Notes: generated by a model from the letters alone, not told the origin. 64,000 nucleotides of DNA from Pomacea canaliculata (GCF_003073045.1 NC_037597.1:12249217-12313216), one strand, 5' to 3'; positions 1 to 12,976 are shown, counted from the stretch's first letter. A program made the numbers and translations.

Positions 1-329
1 GAGAGTGAAAAAACTGATGCTAGTAAACATGCCTTTTATTAAGAGTAACTTCACATGAAGAGCAGTCTGGTGCAGGCAGAATCTTTTTCTCATAATTATG
101 CATATTGGGATCTTTTCAGGGAAGCAAGTGTGTAAATTTTCATGGACAGAATTTGTAAATTATTAAAACCATAAGGGGATAATAATATTTCTGGATAGGG
201 AAACAAATGAAAGCACATTATCCTTATCCACACATTACAAGTTTGGTCTTGTCTGGAACATTCCAAATCTCCCAGTATACTTTTCAAAGTTTTGGAGTTT
301 TCCAGTCATGCTGTGGTATCCAAGTCTTG

Positions 330-465
330 TTAAAGGCCGATGTCGCGGTGGTCAGTTTTCCCTAATTGCTACCCTGGCCCCAAGGCAGGGTGGAGATCAT
401 TCCTACCTTCCCTCGCACGGGCCATACCACTCACTTCCCCAAGGTGGGAAGATATCGGCCTTTAA
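330..465. mobile_element. Short piggyBac-type MITE with TTAA target duplication
   Basis: The element is about 136 bp. TTAA at 330-333 is followed by AGGCCGATGTC, and GATATCGGCCT is followed by TTAA at 462-465. The ends are 11-bp inverted repeats with one mismatch, and the duplicated TTAA is the target-site signature of the piggyBac superfamily. No coding capacity is visible, so it is non-autonomous. It lies in the intron just upstream of the GalNAc-transferase-like last exon. The family assignment rests on the TTAA and the inverted ends only. Confidence 0.55.
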
Positions 466-562
466 GTCAGACTGATTGTTACAGATGCATATTTTCTAAC
501 ATCACAGGAGATTTAAGGCAATATGGTAAAAGGGCTTTTTTCCTGCATTTTCTTGTCTGCAG

Positions 563-703
563 TCACTTAACCAGATCAAGCATACAGTCCACCAAAAATG
601 TATAGAATCAGGACAAGATGGGAAGCTTCATTTGGCAACCTGTGATCCTGGATCTGCTAACCAGAAGTGGATTGTCAATGAGATTTACCCATGGAAGAGT
701 TGA
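563..703 (+). CDS. Polypeptide N-acetylgalactosaminyltransferase-like, last exon (partial gene)
   Basis: A 46-codon open exon begins after a TTTTCTTGTCTGCAG acceptor and ends at TGA 701-703, with codon phase 0 at its start. It reads as the last ricin-type beta-trefoil repeat of a Golgi polypeptide GalNAc-transferase, the enzymes that start mucin-type O-glycosylation. A QKCIES stretch matches the usual CLD position, LATCDP carries the partner cysteine, and NQKWIV is the QxW motif. A short tail follows, as in family members. The catalytic domain and all earlier exons are left of the window; I see no other exon in 1-562. The subfamily cannot be told from this fragment. Another beta-trefoil lectin protein is possible but less likely given the C-terminal position and spacing. 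Confidence 0.6.
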   Translation, partial: SLNQIKHTVHQKCIESGQDGKLHLATCDPGSANQKWIVNEIYPWKS

Positions 704-3700
704 TAAATCTGAGACATTGGACAAATTTGGGGATACTTTAATTTTCTATATCACATAATGGAGAAATGAATTAAAAAATTAACAATTGAATGAATTCAAT
801 ATGCATAAAAAAACTTTCATTGGAAATCTTCAAATTGTTTATCTGCAGTCTTACAAATTATGCATTGTTCCACTAATAAAATGACAATGGAATAATGGTG
901 ACCCATTTTGGTCTTTTCCACAGTTGTTGATATATTGTTTCTTTTACCTTCACTTTAATTGCTTACTTTTATTTTTTTTTAAGTAAAATGTTTTTTTCAA
1001 ATGTCAATTTTTTTCTAAACATTAGTTTAAGGCTTGAAAGATCACATCATAACTTAAAATCATTACTTAAGAATTATTGCCCTTTGACTCCCCTCCAGTC
1101 TGCAATGCAAATTTAAGTACTTAATGTGGCTATCAAAGAATATTCTGAATGTAAAGTACAGGGTAATCCAAGCATTTGCTTCAATTAGAATCTTTTGCCT
1201 CAATGGCTTTTTGGGGCTGAGCCAGATTTAGAATCCTTATAATATAGGTAATCACTGTCAAAGGTGCTTTGAAAGTAGTATACTAATTAATAAAAATGAA
1301 GAGAGGTTGGGGAAGAACAAGCACTGGTAGAAGGTCCACAAATATTGGTTGTATGCAACAAAGGAACTATTTCTGTTATGAAAATTAAAAGAAAAAGATA
1401 CTCATAATGCTCACAACAGTTGAGAAGAGAACTATGCCAAGAGTAAAGCATTAAATATATGCATTGTGTTAGGGAGCATAGGCACTTGCTAGATGTTTTG
1501 TCTTCGAGCATGCACAAATTACTTTTGTGTTTCATAATTTTTGCTTATCTGACAGTCATGGCTTTTGTATATTTTTTTCTTTTTTTTTTGGAAAGAATAT
1601 GCTGGGTTTTATAGCTAAAGTTTGTGGTGATATTTTCAAATGGTTGAGTCTTCTCAGTTTATATATTGCATAGCAGCTATATTTTGCGATTATATTATAT
1701 TCTCCAACCTATGAATGGTGGTTGCAATTTAACCAAGGATACAGCTCTGTACATATTTCAACAAGAGATTTTTAAATATATTTGATAAAATATGTTAAAA
1801 ATAATTCAAGATCTACAAATATTTGCCGTATTGATTTGTATTAGTTTCAAGTTCCTTTTATAAGTTTATGCTATGCTCTGGAGGAGAGGTTTTAACAGTA
1901 TATAAAGCTGTATATCAGCCTCTACAAATTTTCATAGCTTGAAAGAATATTTAGCATTATATGAAGTTCACAAGTAATCAAATCTTGTAGTTTGCAAATC
2001 ACTCTCTTACACAGACACATGCAACTTATATGTGTACTGCATTTTTATACAGTACAGTGCTGGTAATTGTTGACGATAAAGGCATGCTTATAAAATGTCC
2101 ACTTTCATATTTAATCATGATAATGCATTGAAAATTACTACTCATATATTCTTGAAAGACCATGGCATCCCCTTAATATTAAAATTGTGTGAAGACAATG
2201 TGCAAAAACTGGAAGATATTTTACAGACTTTGAAAAAAAATGTGATTGTGAAGATTCTATGATGAGTGTATGCATTCATGCATCCATAATGTGAGCACCA
2301 TTGAACACACATATTAAAACCAAACATTGAGAACTATAACATTTAAATATAAATTCGCTGCATATGGTTATGGATTTATGATTTATTTCCCTTTATTTAT
2401 TGTGAGAATATTGAAAGTCATTTCATTGGAATCAGAAATAGGATGATTATGTTCTTTGACTTAACCTATGGTTACTTTTTGTACAAAATTTATTTAGTGA
2501 ATTGTTAACCACTTATCTGTGACAAAATGTTGTTAGTCAAGACAGTGTCACACTTTCAGTACTGCAATGTTTTTGTACTTACATTTGCTGATGCTTTTGA
2601 ATTTATTTACCACTTTGTTGTGAGGTGTTATATTATGCACATAGGTTTTTGTTTTTAATTAAATGGGGAGGCCTGTGGGCTAAGGTCCTCTAAAACGAGC
2701 CAGTCTGAATCATGTACATGATACATACAATCCAATTTCGGTACATGCTTTAAAATTCATCCATGCTTTCCTTTTTCTTTTTTTGGCAATTGATTATTGA
2801 TCTCTGCTCAGAACTTATTCTGTGCCTCTCACATTGTCCACTATTATCAGCTCACAAATACTGTCTTTAACTGACAGGAAAGGCTATAGCAAGTCATCTT
2901 TATCAACATAGCTGTAAAGCAAACATTTTAAAGCATTACTCTTAACCAGTAAAAGGAAGTGAAAGTGGAGGAGTGTTTTACAATCAGTCAGCATATGCAG
3001 CTATATCACAGACATTCCACCAGCATCTGAGGTTGTATCGTAGCCATTCAGTCTGCAATGTAAACTGAAAACAATAAAAAAAGCTATTCCAAGTATTTCC
3101 CATCCATTAAAGATGATAAAGTCTCCTGACACAAATATTTTATATGATTGAAATGATTGAAAAGCATTCAGGATCAAAATCAAAAGCTAAGTTTCACATG
3201 CGCTCATAACATGTAGATACAGTCATACTGTCATTACGTATTCTAACAAACTATTATTATAAGTGTTTACACATACCACTAAACATTCCCTCTTCCTTAA
3301 TCATAGCTGCACATACAAGCTCTTCTGCACTGTGGTAAAGATGTTTATACCTCACAGTTTTTTTTAATATTACAAGCTACTAGATACATTAGATCTCAAA
3401 TGTTTACATCTTATTTAATCTGCCAAAAGGGGTTTTCAGCTGCGGCCTCTTAATTGATGGTTGGGCATGTGGAGGGATAAAGTAAATTTATAATAAATGT
3501 TGGATTGGATATGTTTGTTTTGCATGCATAGGCATGGATACATTTATTATTTCTACACCAGCTGAGGAATTTGCATAGATTAGTGAGAAAGCTTCACAGT
3601 AACAAGACTACCTACAATACAACCGTTTCTCAATTATAGCTTTTAAGACTGAAATCTATGCCACAAATTCATAATGAGTAATAACTTTTTTTGACAGAAC

Positions 3701-5672
3701 AGGAAAAAAAAACGAAGCTGTTGAATATAATGGCAACATGGTACAATGCCTCATATAAATATACATTCAAATATGCCTGCACATAAAAATATAAATCTAA
3801 AATCTTGAACTCTATCAAAAAGGATGCCAAGCAGATGGATTATTCTGGACATTGATTTTTCTTAAAGTGGAGGTCCACCAGGATAACTGTTCCATTTGTA
3901 TGTTTTTGCATTACTAATCTGGTGTGCTTCCTGTAGTGCATGTTTGCTTGCATGTATGCATAGCAGGGAGAGTTTTTTAATTCAACTTCTGTAAAGTGCA
4001 CTTAGTATTAAAAGGCATTGGTCCATGTTGGTTATTGTTATATTACTAAGCATATGGTGTTCTTGCTAAACGCCCTTTTTTAAAAAAATATCTAAAAAAG
4101 CTACTACCTGACTTTTAGGGGTTTTGTTGGGGCTAAAGGGACAGTTGACAAAACATGGTAACACTCATGCCTTTCAGTGGGAACATTTTGAAAATTTTAT
4201 TTTATAAACAGAAATAGTATTTTATCCAGAGGAAGGAAAAAAACTGTCTTTCAAACAGTAAATTACCCTAGTAACAACTTATAGAAATCTGCGTTTACAG
4301 CTATTCAAGAACCACCATATCTTTCTACATTGAAAGCTCTTGGAATGTGTTCCAAGACAGCAACAACTGCAACTTGTAAGGATCATTGAGACATGCAAGT
4401 CCCCTGACCATGCCAAACTGGTGGTCCAACAGGGAAAAACTGGGGTTATGAGCCCAATTATTTACCATTGGCTTCTGGCATCCATATTTTGTAATGAATG
4501 CTTCATAATTTCATTTAATAAAACTTCCGAATGGTTGGGTTTCTTTCCACCATAAATTCTCCAAGAATATTTAAACACTTCATGCACAAGTTCAGAGGAT
4601 TAGGCAAAAATGTAGACACTATCAGAAATATAAAATCTTCCCAAGAAAAACATTAGGGACAAAAGAAATGCTCAGTTTTAGCAATGTGATTAGCTTTATA
4701 TTACAGAGCAATGTCCTCAAGTACCTGGGTATTCACAATGGAACAGACATGTTGTCTATGCTGAAGTCAGTAGCATATCTACACAAACCTCTAAAAGATA
4801 TTGATTCAGGAGATCTTGAAATAGTTAAAGGTACCATGATAATAATAATGGTGTTGAAAATGCTTCATTTTCTCTTTTTTGTTTTGCAGAATTTTAAAGC
4901 ATCTTAAAATTGCCTGAACTTTGTTTCAATTTACAGATGAAAAGGATTATTTTTTAAACATTGTTTCAAAGATACGTCATTTTTCTCCAGTTTGATGTTA
5001 GAATGTCCCTGCCTTTGCTAAAAGCTTTTCTGATTTCCATTACATGCCAAATCAAACAACAAAAGAATGGCTATATTTAATTGCTTCGTCTCTGCTTCAT
5101 TATTATAACAATGTTTTTTCTCATTACTTATGCATACTGGTGTATTTTGCCTCTACTTTATTAATAACTTTAATCCTTTAACTGCAATTGGTACAAAGTT
5201 TTGAAGATTACCAATGGCTAACCTTTGTGGGCAATATGAAATAACCCATGTTTTCATTGGATCCTTACAAATCCATTTAAAAATAAACAAAAAATGACAT
5301 GCACTGACAGCTTTTTTCAGCGATCATTTGTAGAACAAATGATGTTTTTTTCCTACATTTTCAAAAAATCTTTTGTTACTATATTTCTTGGTTTGTTCGG
5401 TGTTCATAAGAGCGAAACTTTATGGTTAAAGAACGACTAAATTATATAATGAATAAGCAAGTAAACGGCGCGTTGTAAATAACCGGCAAGGAACAGTCAC
5501 CGCCCCAAGCGCCATTCACAGTAATCTCCCCTGTTCCGCTCAGCGGGAAGTAACGAAGTTTCATGAACACAGAGACTATACGAACAATCCACAGTTGTTT
5601 TCCACGGCTTCAAATCTTTGTAGTAAACCTCAACGTATCCTGGTGTAGATTACGCACGCGGAATTTTCAAAT
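704..5672. other. Non-coding: GalNAc-transferase 3' UTR and intergenic DNA
   Basis: This AT-rich DNA has no convincing exon. The first part is the 3' UTR of the preceding gene, with candidate AATAAA signals near 876 and 1291. At about 4335-4440 lies a short sequence related to one near 5990-6090 (opposite strand), so a dispersed repeat is present. The last 300 bp before 5673 is less AT-rich and is the likely NAA40 promoter and 5' UTR. Confidence 0.5.
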
Positions 5673-8600
5673 ATGGGGGTAAGAAGAACATATGTCATAT
5701 CCCTGACTGCATATTCCATGTTCATAGTGAGGGGATTTCAGGCAGCATTAATCAATTTGTACAGTTTATGCCTCACATTCTGTTCTTCTAAATCGGAGCA
5801 TCCGAAAGTTTGTACTGGTAACAATAACTAAATAAACTATCGTTTCACGAGTCCTCTGTACATCATGTGTACACGGACATTGTGGTGACCAATACAGACC
5901 AAGCTCACCTTATCTTGCGCGGTTGTCTCCAATGGATCTTGTTTCGGGCACGATTTTTTCTTTGCCCCCCCAGTATCCCCTCCCAGTATCCCCCTCTCAG
6001 TATACCCTGTTTGGCGTGATTAGGGGGCTTGCATGTCCTTAGGACTATGCCCACAGGAACACTGTCTCTTGGCAGGGTTGGACAGGTCGAGGAGTAGAGA
6101 CCAAACAAAGAGAGGTCACGAGTGTGGGTCTGGGTGAACAAGGAACGAACAGTTCATTCACGCACTCAGTTACGGGAACTGAGACTAAATACAATCCAAA
6201 CAAAAAGTGACAGAGGCAGGTACCTGGAGTTCTGACGGCTGGGAACCAAAGTTTGAACCTGACAGCTGATCTGTCACATACCAGTCATAACTCCAGACTC
6301 CATCCTCAGGCCTGACGAGAGGGGCTGTCAAGGGGGCCCGGCTTTGGTCAGTGGATTGTTTTTTTCTTCTTCTCCTTTTCTTTTTCTTTTAAAGAAAGGT
6401 CTAAGGACAGAACACCAAGCATTAGAAGGGGCCCAGAGAGGTCGTCTGTCCCGTTGCCCGAGCTGGCTCTCGGCGGCCCTGTCCATCCTGACCTGCTATG
6501 CACCTATGGACGAGGCTGAGGAAGAAGACTTCTTCAACAGTTTACAGGCAGCAGTGGAAAACATTCCTAGCCATGATATAATAATTTTACAGAGACATTT
6601 CAGTGCGAGAGTAGGCAGCTAGAACAAAGAGAAAACAATATTGGGAAAGGTATAGGGGATATAACAGACAATGGTAGCAGGTTGGGTGATTTTTATGAAA
6701 ACAATGACCATGTAATAGAAGGAACAATATGTGATGTGTGCTGATCTGGCAGTGTGACCCAGTATCACACTAAACCCTGACAGAGTACCCTAGATGGAGG
6801 CCAATGCCATTGTGAACAGAAGAAGCTGGCAAACATAAAAGATTGGACTGACCATTCCATGCAGGACTTGCTTACTGCTGCTTAAGAAATGCTTTTGTGA
6901 CAAGCCTTTTCAGCCACTACATTCATCCTAACCCTACCCCATGACCATTAGGGATAGACCAACATAGGTCAGCCAACAAAGGTGAAGGGAATACGTGAAT
7001 ATGATGCTACTGACAAAGTATCCAGCAATAGAATGTTCCAGGTAGTGACTTGGGGGTAACTTTTCATTTGTTAATGTTACCACATTCATAGTAAAACTAA
7101 TAAAAAAAGAATAATACTAATTGTTATAGCAGATTACATCGCTTATTCACTTTTCTCAATGTGCAGAGAAAATCAGTGAAATCGAAAGAGAAAAAGCAGA
7201 GGAGGAAAGAGGTAAGTACTTGAAAGAAAAGTGCATACACATATTGATTTACATCTGTTACAAAATGGGCATCAATGGAAAATTTTGTTTGCTTTATTGT
7301 AACGCTGCACAGTTTGTAGTGTGCATCTTGAAATTGTAGGGACCCATTACCTTTTAGCTTGAGAACTAATGATCGTCTTTGCTTTGGTTCACTGAAAGCA
7401 GTCTCACTGTTTGTCTTGTTATTTAAAGTCTGTATTGTGTTGTGTACAGGATGCAGCCAAACTGGCGTCATCAGTGCAAAAAGTTGCTGAGGCCAATGGG
7501 GTAAGATAAGCTGAGAGTGTCCAAGAAGTTCCATGCGATTATTTTCCAGTTTTTGTTCATCTATATAATGCCCAGTTTTTAGAGCCCCAGTTAACGTATT
7601 GTGAATTTTTTTGCATCAGTCACAGAAAATGTGCATATCAATATACATTTAACATTATTGTAACTTTTATTCCAGATGTAACTGTTTTAATTATGAGTAA
7701 CAAGTCTTTATGTATGTAAAAAGTGTGACATTTACAACATATTGGCTCTCATGTGTTTGGCTTGCTACTTAATATCTTATTCAGTAAGACTGCTTCCTAC
7801 CTAGCCTTCTATGCAGGAAGCCCTGAATGGACTATCATCACAAAAATTCAGATGCAGGGACCTCTGTTGCAGCGCCATATCATATGATAACCAGCTATCG
7901 GGGGACTGCATCTGAATTTTTACTCACTGTCGTAAAGATAGTCCTGTCGGGGCTTCCTGCATATGAGGCCTGATCTCTTCACTGTTTCAATGAGTCCCAC
8001 AATGTCAATTATTTACACATCCTGAAAGGCTGCTTCTATTTTATCATTTTTATAACTTTATAGTATTTGAGAACATAGGGGTCTTAACCACTATCTTAGG
8101 TATGTTGGTAAACTTTATAATGAAAGATTTAAACATAAGGCTTATTACAGGTAGATGATCCTATGGCTCCTTTTCCAGCCTTTAGAAAATTTGACAGAAA
8201 TGGGTAAGTTTTATTATTTTCTTTTTTTTTTTTTTTTTTTTTTTGTTTGGGGTGGGGAGGGGTGGTGTACTGACATATGACTTAGATGTAGAACATGCAG
8301 CATCCCGCTCAACATAGATGAACATTTGACTCGTTCATATTTATTTTAATGAGTGTACACATGATATATAACTCATCTGACACAGCTGGCAATTCCCAGA
8401 ATTTTGACAAACACTGTTGCTGCTTCTACTGCTACTGAGTTTTAATTTTTGGACTGTTGGTGCTGTAAGTCATAAATAGACTGAAGTATTTGAAACAATG
8501 GAAACAATATTTCCTTGTCTCTTGTTTCAGGTTGTGCATAACATTTGAGACAAAGAGAATAAAAGACATTGATCAACAGATTGTGGACTGGTCTTTCCAA

Positions 8601-11600
8601 CTTACCAAAGATAACATGCAGACCTTGTAAGTGTTCTTCATAAAACATGTTGCTCATTATTTTTGTACTTTTTAAGATTCACGTATTCAGTAAATCTCTA
8701 ACCTGGATAACAACATTTTTTAAAAAAAAACATGAGTGACTTGGCCTATATCTCTGTGGAGGATGAGATAATTCAAAGCATTTTTTTTATATTGAAAGTT
8801 TTGTGAGAGTAGGATATTTTAATTAGAAGCCTAAGACTTACATTTGGTTGAAAATTTAGCTGATATAATGCAAAATCTTATCTGATGTGCAAGTTTCCTG
8901 CACTTGTTGCACAAACAGTATCCACCAGAAAAGTATTAAAACCGATTTTATGTCAAACGTGTCACTACTGCCTCATTTTGGGTAGGAGAGAATTCTGATG
9001 ACAGTTTATTACAGATATGATGAGAGTGAATGGGGATGGAAGGATCGTGACAAGTTAGAGGAGATGACTGACAGTCGTGCTTGGTACTTGCTTGGGAGAG
9101 AGCAGGAGGGAAATCCTGTCGCCTTCATCCACTTTCGCTTTGACATGGAGGATACAGAAGAAGTTTTATACTGGTCAGGATTCTTTGCTTTTCAAATTAT
9201 TCATATCATAAATTTTTGTCAGTTTAAGTTTTCCCCACGAACCCTGATTCCTATGAGACATTTCTACAATAAGATTTTGCCAAAAATATCTCCTTTATGA
9301 TTTTTTGGTCTCATTTTTATCAGACTTATTGATTTATATCTTCTGAGGGAAAGATATTGTATTCTGCAGTTATGACATCCAGTTGGAGAAGTCATTGCGG
9401 AGAAAAGGCCTTGGCAAGTTTATGATGCAAATTCTGGAGCTAATGGCACACAGGTAAAAAGTTTCATGCAACATTCTCCCAAAAGGTTTTCAGAATAATG
9501 TATTCCATTTGCTGTCAGCTCCAAAGCTTTTAACCCCATTTGTTTATAAATACTATCTTTGAAATCTGACGTATTCTTGGTGCTTCCTATTTTCACAAAA
9601 AATGCAGGATACCTTGTGTAGAACATCAAGATTATATATACTTGGTCTGACTAGGCAGAAAGAGAAGGATGCATTTGAGTCACTGTGAAACTGCACATTG
9701 CTATCCAGATACTATATCATGCTTAAACCTTACTTATTTCATTGCAGATATGGCATGTTAAAAGTTATGTTAACTACATTCAAACATAACCCACAGGCTT
9801 GTGATTTTTTCATCAATAAACTCAAGTAAGTAATGAGACATGAAAGATTAAAACGTCTTTCAGTGCAGTGTTTCTTCTTATTATTTAAAAAGTACTTCAG
9901 GCAGGCACAAGTAATACATAAATTTACATCACTTTTATTAGTGTATATGGTTTATAGTTACATAGAAAATGGAAATTTTCAGAGTACATTCTTTTCAAAA
10001 TGCAGATTTTAGGGGTAACACTAAGGCCTATTTCTCTAGATTAGTTCAAACTACAAAGTGATGGTTTTCCTCAAAAAATGCTTGTTTCTGAGAATTTAAA
10101 AACTTTTCTTTGATAAATATATCTTCAAACCCTATTTGTATGTACTTTAATAATGTATTCATCAGTTCTTCATTGAATTCTCCAACAATAATACAGTTCT
10201 CTTCTGGGATTTACCTTGTGTGCAATGACAGTTCTTGATCTGCAGGGCAGAACACATTGCAGATTGTGCGACCCTGCTGGAAATGCCTTAAGTGGTGCCG
10301 CTCGGTCGTATCCCCTTGTTGTACTCAGTGGTGGGTGGGGAGCATAAGGAGCGAACCAAATTCCTTTATATCATGGCACCGAAAAAAACAACTTGGGAAA
10401 ACGCATCTGAGAAGATGAATATTTGGACAGTGAGGATGAAGTGAGAGAATGCGTGGAAGAGAATGTTGAAGGGGCATGGCCCCGTTTTCTAGTGGTGGAG
10501 GGCGCGAAGCCGGCCCGGCCTCTCTCGTCCCTCTCACCTTTTGCAATAGCAAAATGGTTTAGAAATATATCTGCTCAATTTTCTGCTGTTAGAAGTCTGC
10601 GCTCTGGATAATTTCTTGTCCACTACGCAAATCAGAAAGCGTCTGAGGCCCTGTGCCGATGGGACGGGAAACAGTTTGTTGACTGGCTCATAAAGTAACC
10701 CCACATCAATCCCTCAACTCTTCAAGAGAAGTCATTCATTGCCATGACCTTGCTGGGACACATTATGATTGTCTTGAGCTCCAGAGTATTTGTCAGAAGG
10801 TTTTTTTTTTTACAAAAACTCTGTTTTCTTTGTTCAGGTCCGTCCCATTGGCAGCAGTCTTTACATTTTTAACGAGGATAGCACTTTGCCATCAAATTTA
10901 AGAAATTTATGTCCTGGTAATTGTTTTCTCTTGAATTTTGGTTTGTTGGTGGCCTTTTTGGGTTTCACCACTCTTTTTTACACTTGATCAATTCTTTTAC
11001 ATTTTTCACTGCATTGACTTTTTAAAAAGAATGTTATGGTTATATCACTTGGGAGGTTTTTGTACCCTAAACTTGATAAGATTAACTTTTGTTGTTATGC
11101 TAAGATTACCTTTTGTTGCCGTGATATAGCCGTAGTTGCTGGCACAGAATTAAACACAAAACAAAAAAAGCAAACCACATCAAAGCCTTCTTTTTGGAGT
11201 CTTGCAGCAAAAGAGAGCATTTTCTTGAAGCCCCATTTACCTGAGTAGTTTGCCATAGTTTATGCCTTTATCTGCCTTCACATCCACTGGGAAAAGTTTC
11301 ACCTTTGTCTTTTCCATTGTTGGAGACTTGATAGTTTAGGCATTTTTGTTCCCCTGGCAAATCAGTCATAGTACACTTGTTGAAGATAAAGCAACACTAC
11401 CTGATATCCAGCCCCATCCTGTCAGGAACACTGCCAGTTTCCGCTACTGCTTATTCATCCAAGAAAGCCCAGCTAACTTCCAATATCTGAAGGCCGGCTT
11501 CCTGTCACCACTTGGAGATTCATTGGGTTGGGAATGATTGCACCCTCACAGATCTTTATTGACATTTATATATGCATATCCTGAAATATTGTGAGACTTG

Positions 11601-11901
11601 TAAGCCTGGTCTTGGTTTCAGAGTATATCTTTATAAAAATTTTTGATGCTCAGATTGTGCCCATTGAATGTAAGGTTTTAACATTTTTTAAAGTCATTAA
11701 GATCGAAGGACTAAAAAAAAATTTAACATAATTTATTCCAGGTACAAAGTTGATGAAATATCACCAGAGCCAGGTATACATGAAGAAGAATTTTCATATC
11801 TCATTCTGAGTAAGACCATCCCTCAGAAATGTCCAGCAAAAGCATCTGACTGCTCAAACAAGGACAAGTGCTGTCATGTTACATCAACAGCCACAAGATG
11901 A
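5673..11901 (+). CDS. NAA40: N-alpha-acetyltransferase 40 (NatD)
   Basis: NatD acetylates the N-terminal serine of histones H4 and H2A. Nine coding exons join in phase: 5673-5678, 7167-7211, 7450-7500, 8151-8203, 8531-8626, 9015-9173, 9370-9453, 9748-9825 and 11742-11901. They give 243 residues against 237 in human. The first exon codes only Met-Gly, and exon 2 continues [15 protein letters not shown], matching the conserved basic N-terminus. The GNAT fold follows: [11 protein letters not shown] and RAWYLL in exon 6, FIHFRFD, then the acetyl-CoA loop RRKGLGK in exon 7. The tail is cysteine-rich, as in the family. The start is fixed by this conserved N-terminus. Introns 1, 3 and 8 carry mobile-element debris. 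A possible poly(A) signal lies at 12959-12964, giving a 3' UTR of about 1 kb. Confidence 0.95.
5905..6150 (-). repeat. Dispersed repeat fragment in NAA40 intron 1
   Basis: The minus strand carries ACATGCAAGCCCCCTAATC with flanking sequence that is a diverged copy of plus-strand sequence at about 4385-4430. Both can be translated as a TCK(S/P)P(D/N)HAK-like string. It sits just ahead of a LINE endonuclease fragment in the opposite orientation, so it may be rearranged 5' LINE sequence. I cannot name the family. Confidence 0.35.
6400..6895 (+). mobile_element. Decayed non-LTR retrotransposon (LINE), endonuclease and 3' scraps
   Basis: In NAA40 intron 1 the plus strand encodes [17 protein letters not shown] and IPSHDIIIL at about 6485-6590, the central part of an apurinic-type LINE endonuclease. 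At the usual GDxNAxVG metal-binding motif the sequence reads RHFSARVG. After a stop the frame continues with [14 protein letters not shown] and [10 protein letters not shown] (6655-6735), which also belong to that domain. At 6830-6890 a further piece reads [16 protein letters not shown], typical of the extreme C-terminus of the same LINE type. The reverse transcriptase between is missing, so the copy is internally deleted and dead. Confidence 0.65.
7803..7970. mobile_element. Palindromic MITE-like element in NAA40 intron 3
   Basis: The two ends are long imperfect inverted repeats. ATGCAGGAAGCCC at 7811 faces GGGCTTCCTGCAT ending at 7962, and inner arms AAAATTCAGATGCAG and CTGCATCTGAATTTTT also pair. 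Most of the 160 bp can therefore fold into one hairpin. There is no open reading frame. It fits a foldback or MITE-type DNA element of unknown superfamily; no clear target duplication is visible. Confidence 0.55.
10340..10950 (+). mobile_element. Decayed LINE ORF1 fragment in NAA40 intron 8
   Basis: The plus strand encodes [24 protein letters not shown] and VRSLRSG at about 10477-10610, then after a stop [19 protein letters not shown]. After a frame change it reads [20 protein letters not shown] near 10690-10760. This order (PRFLV, LSPF, V..L.SG, TPH.SLNSS..VI) is that of the nucleic-acid-binding ORF1 of jockey/CR1-type LINEs common in molluscs. The frame is broken several times. The region to 10950 may continue it weakly; the far end is approximate. 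Confidence 0.55.
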
Positions 11902-12958
11902 GGACAGGAATACTTTAACAGACTGAGCCTCTTTATGTGTAAGCTGAAATAAGTACCAGTGCATGACTCATTGTTATATGTATAGAAATATCTAGACTGG
12001 AAAATTACTACTTGTTATGGTCATCAAGAAATTTTTAGTGTCTATACCTTTAAGTGTATCCAGTTAAAAATTAGACTATACAAAATGTTTAGCTGTGAAT
12101 TTTGAGATGCTGCCATGATGCCAAAGAAACATGCATGGAAACTACACACTAGACCACCTTTGGTGGAGTATTGTAAAATGGCTTGCTTTGGTAATACAGC
12201 AAACAGAAAGTATCCAGCATATTAAAATAATAGCTTTGAGAGATAAAAGATGAAAAATCCACTAAAAGCTCACCCCAAATTTGCATCTATTGTCAATTTC
12301 TGGCCAAAATGACAGTATCTTTTTTAAAATTTATTGTGATGTTGCCTTCTCAAGATTCCCCCATGCTGTTTATCACTTCTAAACAGTTATTCAAGTGCAT
12401 AAACTGCAAATGGTTAATAATCACAGAGCAATATTATACACTATCACTCTTTTAGGATAAAATTATTGTATGTTATCTATCTCTGGACCATCGCATGAAA
12501 CAAGAGCTCTTGCATTATGTAGATGTAATGCAAGATACACATTTCATAAGCTTTTACTCACAGGGTATGTGATACATGCTACCCACTATTGGATAATCTG
12601 GCAATGAACAAGTTTGCATATCAATTACAGTTAAGTACGTCTTCCCTTTCTCGCTGCTTGCACACTTTGAAAAGTTTGATCAGTTAGTGAACACTTTGTA
12701 GACCGTATTTTACCCAAAAGAATTGTTATAAAATTTGAAGAAAAAATTATATTGGTGTGTGATTTTAATAAAATGTAGAAATTTCCATTCAGTTTTGTTA
12801 TTAGATTGGTTATAATAACTGCTCGGAGAATATATAGTGTCATACCACACGAAAAATTAATGGGAATATGGGGCCATTTTGTAAAGACCTTGTGTAGTGT
12901 GACTTACTCCAACGCACCACTTCTTTTGGAATAACAGAATCTAAAACCAGCTAAACAG

Positions 12959-12976
12959 AATAAATGTAGTTTTATT
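12959..12976. terminator. Back-to-back poly(A) signals of convergent genes
   Basis: AATAAA on the plus strand (12959-12964) and its complement TTTATT (12971-12976) lie 6 bp apart between NAA40 and ADSS. Use is inferred from position; other AATAAA-like hexamers exist on both sides (for example near 12767). Confidence 0.35.

Noticed and set aside
7124-7534. 136-codon minus-strand open frame
   Set aside because: It runs antisense through NAA40 exons 2 and 3 and has no recognisable domain.
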